9,528 nucleotides of DNA from Lachnospiraceae bacterium UBA3845 (lineage in GTDB: Bacteria > Bacillota > Clostridia > Lachnospirales > Lachnospiraceae): assembly GCA_002392705.1 (NCBI GenBank), contig DGHP01000068.1, positions 18,977 to 28,504 of the forward strand. Direction: 5' to 3'. Below are positions 1 to 5,555 of the stretch, piece by piece. The number at the start of each line of letters is the position of its first letter. Positions within the stretch are counted from its first letter, which is position 1. Under the pieces are notes generated by a model. That model did not search any database and was not told where the DNA came from. It worked only from the letters and a program-made list of their open reading frames with translations. Position numbers and translations under genes: made by a program.

Positions 1-173
1 GCAGCCTTGGCCGTGCTTCCAGTTTTCAGATGTCTCATAAGCTTATGCTGCATCCATGATAGCATAGATCCGATTCTGATTTATTAAGCTTTCTTAAGCT
101 TTTTCCGAAATTTGGGAAAACGATGTTATATTCACGGCCTTATTTTGGCAGACACTTTCGGGCTTTATCGCGC
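1..173. other. Non-coding stretch with palindromes, no gene recognised
   Basis: No convincing coding region is visible here. All three plus-strand frames hit stops by about position 87 and none gives a recognisable C-terminus, although a plus-strand gene could end just inside the left edge. The stretch contains a perfect 12-bp palindrome CATAAGCTTATG (36-47). It also has a 10-bp tandem duplication of TTAAGCTTTY (84-93 and 94-103) and an inverted repeat TTTTCC / GGAAAA (101-106, 115-120). I cannot assign a function to these. Confidence 0.4.
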
Positions 174-225
174 AAAAAGAGTGAGGACAGCGCATCGTAA
201 GACGCGGCGTCCTCACTCTTTTTTT
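174..225. terminator. Strong, probably bidirectional intrinsic terminator
   Basis: A 15-bp perfect stem, 174-188 paired with 209-223 (AAAAAGAGTGAGGAC and its complement), encloses a 20-nt apical region that can add a further GCG/CGC pairing. It is followed by T's up to 225 on the plus strand and preceded by an A-tract, which gives a T-tract on the minus strand. It lies about 65 bp downstream of the stop codon of the minus-strand kinase, so it most likely ends that operon. It would also stop any plus-strand transcript entering from the left. Confidence 0.9.
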
Positions 226-288
226 GTTCTGTATGATATCAGTGCATCAAAATCTGAAGTTCAGAATCAATCAGCAAGTCCCGGATGG

Positions 289-1221
289 TCAGGCCTGGCC
301 TGCGCCGGAAAGGCCGAATTCCTCCGGGTTGAATTCCGGGCAGACATTCTCCTTGATTGCGATCACGGAAGCGGCCAGTCTTGTTCCGATCTGGCTTGCC
401 TCCTCCAGGCTCTTCCCGTAGGTAAGACCGATCGCACAGCCGGCAAAAAACGCGTCCCCCGCGCCTGTCGTATCGATGACGTCGACCTTCAGTCCGGGGC
501 AGTAGCCTGTCTCTCCGTCCAGGCCGGCATACACCGCTCCGTCCTGTCCCAGGGTCACGACCATACGCGGAATCTCGGCATTCTCGATCTTCTCCCTTAT
601 GATAAGCGCCAGTTTTTCCGGCGCGATCCCTTCATAGTTTTCCGAAAACAGGAGTCCGGCTTCCTGCTTGTTGCAGACGATGCAGCCGGTCCGGCCCAGA
701 AGTCCCCTCCGCTCCATGGCAATCGACATGTTCGAGACCACCGCATATACCTGTTTTCCGTACTTCTGCGCCAGATCAAAGATCGGTTCCAGCACCTCCG
801 TCTCCATGTCGATCTCAACGGCGATGCTGTCCGCGCTTCTTACGATCTCGTCGCCCTGCTCCCGGAAAATGTCTGCGATCTCCTTCAGATCCGGCCTCTT
901 GGATATGGAAGCCGTCACATCTCCATTATTGTCAAAAATCGCCAGCCAGGTGCCGAGCCCGTCCTCCGTTCTGCGGATATACTCCGTATTCACATGGTGC
1001 GCCTGCAGACGGTTCAGCACGTCCGCGGAGATTCCGCTGTGATCCAGGACGCTGACATAAGTAGGTTTCAGCTGGATGTTCGCGATGTCCTCCGCCACAT
1101 TCCTGCTCACACCCCCGTGAACCTGAAGGACTCTTCCGACGTTCCGCCCGCCCGGAATATACTGCGTGAGCGGATACCCCTTGATGTCAACAAATGCAGC
1201 TCCAACCACCACAATCCCCAT
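289..1221 (-). CDS. PfkB-family carbohydrate/nucleoside kinase
   Basis: A 310-residue cytoplasmic kinase of the ribokinase/PfkB superfamily, which transfers the ATP gamma-phosphate to a sugar or nucleoside hydroxyl. An N-terminal beta strand opens with GIVVVGAAFVDIKG (residues 2-15). A substrate-side glycine pair and Asn follow (GGVSRNVA, 36-43). NKQE (184-187) matches the family NxxE metal/phosphate motif, TLGQDGA lies at 223-229, and the signature DTTGAGDAF at 250-258 has the catalytic Asp256. The ATG at 1221 was chosen because TGGAGG (1231-1236) sits 9 nt upstream; the open frame extends further 5' but without family similarity. It is last in a minus-strand series, 43 bp after the TRIC-like gene, with a strong terminator beyond its stop. 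Substrate is not readable from sequence. Proximity to a purine nucleoside phosphorylase makes a nucleoside, pseudouridine or ribose-type substrate plausible, which is inference. Confidence 0.93.
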   Translation of the reverse strand: MGIVVVGAAFVDIKGYPLTQYIPGGRNVGRVLQVHGGVSRNVAEDIANIQLKPTYVSVLDHSGISADVLNRLQAHHVNTEYIRRTEDGLGTWLAIFDNNGDVTASISKRPDLKEIADIFREQGDEIVRSADSIAVEIDMETEVLEPIFDLAQKYGKQVYAVVSNMSIAMERRGLLGRTGCIVCNKQEAGLLFSENYEGIAPEKLALIIREKIENAEIPRMVVTLGQDGAVYAGLDGETGYCPGLKVDVIDTTGAGDAFFAGCAIGLTYGKSLEEASQIGTRLAASVIAIKENVCPEFNPEEFGLSGAGQA

Positions 1222-1264
1222 TCTGTACGCCCTCCAAATGAAAGTCAGCCGGCCTTCCCGCCTT

Positions 1265-1915
1265 TCAGAGCCGGATCTTCGGAAGATTCCAGCGATAGCG
1301 GGCTGCCAGCACGCGAAGCAGCAAAACAAGGGCGGCACCTGCTGTCATGGACACCAGGCGGCCTGCAAGCCTTCCGGAATAAACGCAGAGAACAGCGCCC
1401 GCAATGGACGCCACCGCATATACATGTTTGTGCAGGATATATGGCTTTTCCTCCGCCATGATATCGCGCATCAGGCCTCCTCCCACTCCGGTGAGAACAC
1501 CTACAAACACCAGAAGAAAGGTCTGGTCATAGCCGGCATTTCTCGCCGTGTTCACTCCGACGACTGTAAAGATTCCAAGTCCGACCGAATCCGAGAGAAA
1601 AAGTATTTCCTCGTAGGCCTTCTCCACCTTCTTCGCCATCCTGCTGCTGCCTGCCCTGAAATACATCCAGAGAAAAACCAGGAGGGAAACCCCGATGGCA
1701 ACCATGGTATAGACCGGATTAGAAAACATGCCGGGAGGGACGATCCCCAGGATCAGATCCCGGACCAGCCCGCCTCCCACGGAGGTGGTCACGCCCAGCA
1801 CGATCACGCCGAACAGATCCATCTCTCTGTGGATGGCCAGGATCGCGCCGGAAGACGCGAAAGCCACGGTCCCCACAATCTCCATGATAAATATAGCTGT
1901 TTCAGAATAATCCAT
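1265..1915 (-). CDS. TRIC/UPF0126-family membrane protein (putative cation channel)
   Basis: A 216-residue inner-membrane protein made of two homologous halves, as expected for UPF0126 (YadS/YicG-like). Prokaryotic members of this family are related to trimeric intracellular cation (TRIC) channels. The duplicated signatures are GGGLVRDLILG (47-57) and GGGLMRDIMA (145-154). Each half also has hydrophobic helices with glycine-rich segments (about residues 5-28, 33-56, 66-87, 108-124, 131-150, 165-180 and 185-203). The length is normal for the family. The start at 1915 has only a weak ribosome binding site (CAGG, about 9 nt upstream), but the next Met (residue 11) lies inside the first helix and has none. 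The gene follows deoD by 95 bp and precedes the kinase by 43 bp, so co-transcription is likely. What it transports here is unknown; a link to nucleoside metabolism would be only positional. Confidence 0.9.
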   Translation of the reverse strand: MDYSETAIFIMEIVGTVAFASSGAILAIHREMDLFGVIVLGVTTSVGGGLVRDLILGIVPPGMFSNPVYTMVAIGVSLLVFLWMYFRAGSSRMAKKVEKAYEEILFLSDSVGLGIFTVVGVNTARNAGYDQTFLLVFVGVLTGVGGGLMRDIMAEEKPYILHKHVYAVASIAGAVLCVYSGRLAGRLVSMTAGAALVLLLRVLAARYRWNLPKIRL

Positions 1916-1974
1916 ACTCAGAAACCTGCATTTCCGGCAGTCTCAGCGCAGTTTCAGCTCATTCACCGCCCGGG

Positions 1975-2038
1975 CATCCGCATTTTTGCTGTCTCCGGAA
2001 CAGTCACCTGTCAGACATCCGCATTCACGGCTGTCTCC
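1975..2038. repeat. Degenerate direct repeat overlapping the deoD 3' end
   Basis: Two near-identical segments, 1975-1996 and 2016-2038, each read CATCCGCATT, three or four variable bases, then GCTGTCTCC on the plus strand. The second copy encodes the last residues of DeoD (stop codon at 2011-2013); the first lies just downstream in the gap before the TRIC-like gene. A third, weaker relative lies at 1927-1946. This looks like a partial duplication of the gene's 3' end that has since drifted. Confidence 0.6.
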
Positions 2039-2742
2039 AGGGCAATCTCCATCATCTCATGGAAGCTGTCCTGTCTCTCCTGGGCGTTCAGCCCTTCTCC
2101 CGTCACGATGGAATCGGATATGGTAAGAATCGAAAGCGCCTTCTTGCCGCAGTTCATGGCAGTCAGATAGGCAGCCGCCGTCTCCATCTCCACGCACAGA
2201 TGTCCGCTCCTGCGGGCCTTCTCGTTGATCTCCTTATCCGGATTGTAGAAGAAATCAGAGGAGAATACCTGACCGAGGTCCGCGCGCACGCCCAGCTTCC
2301 TGGCAGCATTCACCGCAAGCTCAAGCAGATCGAAGCTTGCCGTGGGAGCCATCATGCCCTGAAGCGGATAGACCGCAGGCATGGAAGAGTTGGTCGACGC
2401 CGACATCGCGATCACGACGTCCCTGATATGGACGCTTTCCTGCAGCGCTCCGGCGGATCCCACACGGATGATCGCTTCCACTCCGAAGAAGGTGTAGAGC
2501 TCATAGGCATACAGGGTAAAGGAGGGCATACCCATACCGGAACCCATAACAGAAACTTCTTTTCCCTTATATGTGCCGGTATAGCCGTACATATTCCGCA
2601 CGTCATTGAAAAGAACCGGATTCTCCAGATAATGCTCCGCGATGTACTTCGCGCGCAGCGGATCTCCCGGCATCAGGACAACTTTCGCGACATGGGTTCC
2701 TTCCTTGAGCTGGATGCAGGAAGACGGTGATTCTTTCATCAT
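2011..2742 (-). CDS. deoD: DeoD-type purine nucleoside phosphorylase
   Basis: A 243-residue cytosolic enzyme that phosphorolyses purine (deoxy)nucleosides to free base and (deoxy)ribose-1-phosphate; the DeoD type is normally hexameric. Family motifs are in order: LMPGDPLRAKYIA (23-35, phosphate loop), VRNMYGYTGTYKG (48-60, with the phosphate-binding Arg49), GSGMGMPS (67-74), RVGSAGA (93-99), VEMETAA (184-190, ribose/base contacts), SD at 209-210 (catalytic Asp210) and QERQ (221-224, with the conserved Arg223). Length matches the family. Two usually conserved His positions differ: the N-terminal ribose-pocket His appears as Cys9, and the residue after the catalytic Asp is Ser rather than His. 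The first of two tandem Met codons is preferred because AGAGAGGA lies 9 nt upstream. It is first in a close-spaced group with the TRIC-like and PfkB genes. No strong promoter was found; the gap upstream holds a weak terminator. Confidence 0.93.
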   Translation of the reverse strand: MMKESPSSCIQLKEGTHVAKVVLMPGDPLRAKYIAEHYLENPVLFNDVRNMYGYTGTYKGKEVSVMGSGMGMPSFTLYAYELYTFFGVEAIIRVGSAGALQESVHIRDVVIAMSASTNSSMPAVYPLQGMMAPTASFDLLELAVNAARKLGVRADLGQVFSSDFFYNPDKEINEKARRSGHLCVEMETAAAYLTAMNCGKKALSILTISDSIVTGEGLNAQERQDSFHEMMEIALETAVNADV

Positions 2743-2795
2743 AGTATTCTTTCCTCTCTTTCAGAAATGTCAGCCACCCGGCCCCGGGCAGTTAT

Positions 2796-2813
2796 AAAAA
2801 GGTCCGCCGGACC
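2796..2813 (-). terminator. Short intrinsic terminator candidate after the SDR gene
   Basis: On the minus strand the sequence reads GGTCC-GGC-GGACC followed by TTTTT (stem 2801-2813, T-tract 2796-2800). The site is 17 bp past the SDR stop codon and upstream of deoD. The stem is only 5 bp with a 3-nt loop but entirely GC-rich at its base. It may only partly separate the SDR gene from deoD. A TATAAC directly following the T-tract could be a -10 box for deoD, but its -35 is poor. Confidence 0.5.
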
Positions 2814-2829
2814 GTTCAGATCGGTTTTA

Positions 2830-3831
2830 TTATATCGCATCCCTGCCGTATCTGGCAATTTCCTGATCGCACCACTGATCGAATTCCGGATCCCCGACCT
2901 GATCCTCCGGATGCTCCGCCATATAGCGGGCTGCTCTGCTCAGGCCTTCCGCCATGGAAATGACGCAGTGATATTCCGGGACAAATGATTTTATCTTTGT
3001 ATTATCAAAGATGACGGAATTCGACTTGTCTCCCAGAAGCTGTCCTTCGAGATCCCAGCCCGGGTCATCCGCCGCCAGAATTTCCGACGGAATATGAACG
3101 ATCCTGGCCTCCCTGCCCAGAGCCGCCGCAATCGTCCCGTAGATCTGGTTCCAGCTCATAACCTCATCTGTCGTAATATGGAAGGCTTCCCCGATCGCAG
3201 CCTTATTCCCGATCAGGCCGGTAAAGCCCACGGCAAAATCAGAAGAGAAGGTCGTGGTCCAGAGGGAGGTGCCGTCTCCGGGGAGGATCACCGCTTTCCC
3301 GTCCAGTATTCTCTTTACGATCTGCCAGGGGCCATTTTTTCCATGAAAAGCCGTCGGAAGGCGCTTCTCATTAAAGGTATGGCTCGGCCGGACAACAGTC
3401 ACAGGAAATCCTTCTTCCCTGTATGCTTTAAAATAGATATCCTCCGATATAGCCTTGTTTCTGGAATACTCCCAGTAAGGATTGATAAGCGGCGTCTTCT
3501 CTGTGATCGGATAGGAGCGGACCGGCTTCTCGTAGGCGGAAGCACTGCTGATATAGATAAACTGCCCGGTCTTTCCGCTGAAGAGGCGGATATCCCTCAG
3601 GGCGTCCTCCGCCACAAATCCGGTAAACTCGCATACACAGTCAAACTGTTCTCCGTCGAGGAGCGCTCTCACCTCATCCTCCCTGTGGATGTCAGCCTTT
3701 ATAAGGCGCACTCCGTCCGGAGCGGCGTTATTGCCCCGGTTCAGCAGAACCACCTCATCCCCGCGCTTAAGCAGAGATTCCACAACAGCGGAACTGATCG
3801 TTCCCGTACCGCCAATCAGCATTACCTTCAT
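2830..3831 (-). CDS. NAD(P)-dependent epimerase/dehydratase-like SDR protein
   Basis: A 333-residue extended short-chain dehydrogenase/reductase fold protein. The Rossmann dinucleotide-binding motif is at the very N-terminus (IGGTGTIS, 6-13), with NRG at 31-33 after the second strand, where NADP-preferring and atypical members carry a basic residue. YISSASAY (93-100) is the catalytic Ser region, and YSRNK (122-126) is the YxxxK active site. VRPSHTF (148-154) matches the usual post-catalytic strand, and the C-terminal domain has aromatic and acidic segments. The combination resembles the NAD-dependent epimerase group that includes CSP41-like atypical SDRs. Specific substrate is not predictable. 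ATG at 3831 is supported by GGAGGT 7 nt upstream. The gap to the upstream methyltransferase is 213 bp and filled largely by tandem repeats; no clear own promoter is seen, so it may depend on read-through. Confidence 0.88.
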   Translation of the reverse strand: MKVMLIGGTGTISSAVVESLLKRGDEVVLLNRGNNAAPDGVRLIKADIHREDEVRALLDGEQFDCVCEFTGFVAEDALRDIRLFSGKTGQFIYISSASAYEKPVRSYPITEKTPLINPYWEYSRNKAISEDIYFKAYREEGFPVTVVRPSHTFNEKRLPTAFHGKNGPWQIVKRILDGKAVILPGDGTSLWTTTFSSDFAVGFTGLIGNKAAIGEAFHITTDEVMSWNQIYGTIAAALGREARIVHIPSEILAADDPGWDLEGQLLGDKSNSVIFDNTKIKSFVPEYHCVISMAEGLSRAARYMAEHPEDQVGDPEFDQWCDQEIARYGRDAI

Positions 3832-3883
3832 AATGATTACCTCCGTACTCTGCTGGAAATGCCTGTCTTCATTGTTTCCTTTG

Positions 3884-4060
3884 CTGTGCCTGTCCGCGGC
3901 GCCCAGTCTCTGTTCCTGCCGCCTGGTCTGTCAGCGGCGTCCGGGCTCTGTTCCTGCCGCCTGGTCTGTCCACTACATCCTGTCTCTGTTCCGGCCGCCT
4001 GGTCTGTCCACTACATCCTGTCTCTGCTCCGGCCGCCTGGTCTGTCAGCGGCGTCCGAGC
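3884..4060. repeat. 38-bp tandem repeat array (about 4.5 units)
   Basis: A core beginning CTCTGYTCC and ending CCGCCTGGTCTGTC (plus strand) starts at 3908, 3946, 3984 and 4022, an exact 38-bp period. Partial units flank it on both sides. The variable part alternates between two versions: AGCGGCGTCC (after the first and fourth cores) and CACTACATCC (after the second and third). The right end overlaps the last codons and stop (4045-4047) of the RNA methyltransferase gene. The period is not a multiple of three and the array sits mainly between genes, so it is not a coding repeat. On the minus strand the first version can fold as GCCGCTG / CAG(G)CGGC, with one bulged G. Confidence 0.92.
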
Positions 4061-4893
4061 TGGTAGCAGGCCACGGCGCTTGCCGCGGCTACGTTAAGAG
4101 AATCCACCCCGTGCGCCATGGCTATGCGGACCGTATAATCGCAGTCGGCAATCGTCCGGTCTTTCAGCCCGTCGCCTTCCGTGCCCATTATGACAGCCAG
4201 TTTTTTCTCCGCGTTCAGGCCCGGATCATCCAGCGCCGCCGCATCCTCCCTGAGCGCCATGGCGACCGTCTTAAAGCCATGCCTGCGCAGCAGCTCCATT
4301 CCTTTTTCAGGCCACTTACAATCCTCCCCGAAAAAGGTCCAGGGAATCTGGAAAACCGTCCCCATGCTGACCCGGATACACCTTCTGTAAAGCGGGTCGC
4401 TGCAGCCTTTCGTAAGAAGAACCGCATCCATGCCCAGAGCCGCCGCGCTCCGGAAGATCGCCCCGACATTCGTGGGATTCACGACTTCCTCCAGCACCAG
4501 GATCCGCTCCGCCTCGGCACAGAGCTGTCCTGCATCCGGCAGCGGCCGGCGCCGCATGGCGCAGAGCATCCCCCGGGTCAGGCGGTAACCCGTGATCCCG
4601 GAAAGGGTATCCATATCCGATACATAGACCGGAATCCTTTCATCCCCATCCGCCCCGGAAGACGGAAACTGTGCAGAGAACTGCTCAAGGACAGGAAGCT
4701 GCCCCTCCTCCAGCAGGAAGGAAAGAGGCCTGAAGCCTGCTTCGAGCGCTCTTTCGATCACCACGGGACTTTCCGCGATAAAAGCCCCCGCTTCCGGCTC
4801 AAACAGGTGATACAGCTGCGGCTCCCGAAGCCGCGCATAGCAGTCCAGCTCCGGCAAAGTCAGATCTGTTATACGCTCCGTCTGCAGCACCAT
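4045..4893 (-). CDS. TrmH/SpoU-family RNA 2'-O-methyltransferase
   Basis: A 282-residue protein that should use S-adenosylmethionine to methylate a ribose 2'-OH in rRNA or tRNA. An N-terminal substrate-binding domain (about residues 1-110) precedes the knotted SPOUT catalytic domain. Motif 1 is NPTNVGAIFRSA (139-150, with the catalytic-type Arg148). Motif 2 is IMGTEGDGL (235-243), and motif 3 is IAMAHGVDSLNVAAA (257-271), the knot and cofactor site. ATG at 4893 has AGGAGGAG 9 nt upstream. An extended -10 promoter lies about 40 bp before the start. The C-terminal codons LGRR and the stop are part of a 38-bp tandem repeat unit that continues past the gene, so the C-terminus may have been altered by the repeat. 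Exact RNA target is unknown; members annotated RlmB-like or TrmH-like look alike at this level. Confidence 0.92.
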   Translation of the reverse strand: MVLQTERITDLTLPELDCYARLREPQLYHLFEPEAGAFIAESPVVIERALEAGFRPLSFLLEEGQLPVLEQFSAQFPSSGADGDERIPVYVSDMDTLSGITGYRLTRGMLCAMRRRPLPDAGQLCAEAERILVLEEVVNPTNVGAIFRSAAALGMDAVLLTKGCSDPLYRRCIRVSMGTVFQIPWTFFGEDCKWPEKGMELLRRHGFKTVAMALREDAAALDDPGLNAEKKLAVIMGTEGDGLKDRTIADCDYTVRIAMAHGVDSLNVAAASAVACYQLGRR

Positions 4894-4934
4894 CTCCTGT
4901 CTCTCCTCCTGAAAAAACTGTCACTTTCCCTGCC

Positions 4935-4963
4935 AGTATAGCACACAACCATTCCCCGAAGAA
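4935..4963 (-). promoter_or_regulatory. Extended -10 promoter for the RNA methyltransferase
   Basis: On the minus strand TGC-TATACT (4943-4935) is a good extended -10 element. The base spacing puts the start of transcription near 4928, which gives a leader of about 35 nt that includes the AGGAGGAG site. The -35 position (4958-4963, TTCTTC) is poor, as is common with extended -10 promoters. Confidence 0.5.
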
Positions 4964-5434
4964 GAGTCATAATGTCTCTGACGAAACATGCAGAACGAAG
5001 CAAAAGTCGAAACTGTCTGAAAGATCTCCCAATTGATTCAAAGTTCTGTTGTCAACCTCCTTTTGGGGAAATAAAAGGATTCCGTCCGGATTTTGCAATA
5101 TTCACAAAACAGCTGTTCCGCTCTTTGAACCGTCTCTGTTTCTCTTTTTCCTTCCGGAAAATGTGGATAATGTGGATAAATTCGTGTATAAGTCAACAAA
5201 ATGGCTCTTTCGGAAAATGAAATCTGTGGAAAAAAAGAGTGGATAAAAGCAGGACGCTTTCCACAGCCGCATCCTGCATTCGTCCATGAAAAGCCTTTCT
5301 TTGTGCAAATTACCCTTTCCGACCGTCTGTTCGTCCCGGATTTGATAATCTGGTTCGCACAATTTTCTCTATTGTCAGACTTCTACTGTAAATATCAGGA
5401 TCATTCGGGGCAGCTCATGCCGCCCTGTCCAATA
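4964..5434. other. Gene-free region of about 470 bp
   Basis: This interval is AT-rich compared with its neighbours. Short open frames on both strands have no convincing ribosome binding site, family motif or plausible composition. Apart from the DnaA-box-like cluster listed separately, there is a small hairpin-forming inverted repeat CCTTTT / AAAAGG near 5059-5078. No RNA gene was recognised. Confidence 0.5.
5162..5266. promoter_or_regulatory. Cluster of DnaA-box-like 9-mers
   Basis: Two perfect DnaA boxes (TGTGGATAA, complement of TTATCCACA) abut at 5162-5170 and 5171-5179. Single-mismatch sites CGTGTATAA (5183-5191) and AGTGGATAA (5238-5246) follow. More distant relatives are TGTGGAAAA (5225-5233) and, in the opposite orientation, TTTCCACAG (5258-5266). 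Five of six point the same way. The density in about 105 bp of non-coding DNA argues for real DnaA binding. No dnaA, dnaN or rpmH gene is adjacent, so this is more likely a secondary DnaA-binding locus than the origin itself. Confidence 0.65.
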
Positions 5435-5466
5435 GAAAAGCCGTACCGGCGAAAACCGGTACGGCT
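5435..5466 (-). terminator. Terminator of the NlpC/P60 gene
   Basis: An 11-bp perfect stem AGCCGTACCGG / CCGGTACGGCT (5439-5449 with 5456-5466) has a 6-nt loop. On the minus strand it is followed by TTTC then TATT, a short T-tract. It lies 90 bp beyond the stop codon of the SH3b-NlpC/P60 gene. The stem is strong, while the T-tract is modest. Confidence 0.8.
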
Positions 5467-5555
5467 GTCTAGCTGTTTATTCTTTATTGTTCTGCCTGTA
5501 TAATCTTCAGAAAGCATCCCTTTTCCAAAGAGCTTTCCTCTTCCCGCCAGCAGGA

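Noticed and set aside
1..38. Start of a minus-strand gene leaving the left edge (ATG at 38, reading MRHLKTG)
   Set aside because: Only about a dozen codons are visible, with no ribosome binding site, and the ATG lies in a palindrome; it cannot be supported.
112..1461. 449-codon plus-strand open frame
   Set aside because: It begins before and reads through the strong hairpin terminator at 174-225, then runs antisense to the PfkB kinase. The composition is His/Arg/Ser-rich and unlike a real protein.
3884..4060. CRISPR array
   Set aside because: The repeats are contiguous 38-bp units without unique spacers, and there are no cas genes.
3094..4941. 615-codon plus-strand open frame
   Set aside because: It runs antisense to two clearly recognisable genes (SDR and RNA methyltransferase), through the non-coding 38-bp repeat array, and its product has no family motifs.
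5162..5266. Replication origin (oriC)
   Set aside because: DnaA boxes are clustered, but dnaA, dnaN, rpmH and an obvious unwinding element are all absent nearby. It is reported as a DnaA-box cluster only.
4972..5503. Small open frames on both strands in the 4964-5434 gap
   Set aside because: No ribosome binding site fits, and they overlap the DnaA-box cluster or the terminator hairpin at 5439-5466.
5476..5504. Plus-strand promoter with TATAAT at 5499-5504, antisense to the NlpC/P60 gene
   Set aside because: The -35 (TTTATT) is poor and there is no plus-strand gene to serve, so a chance match is likely.
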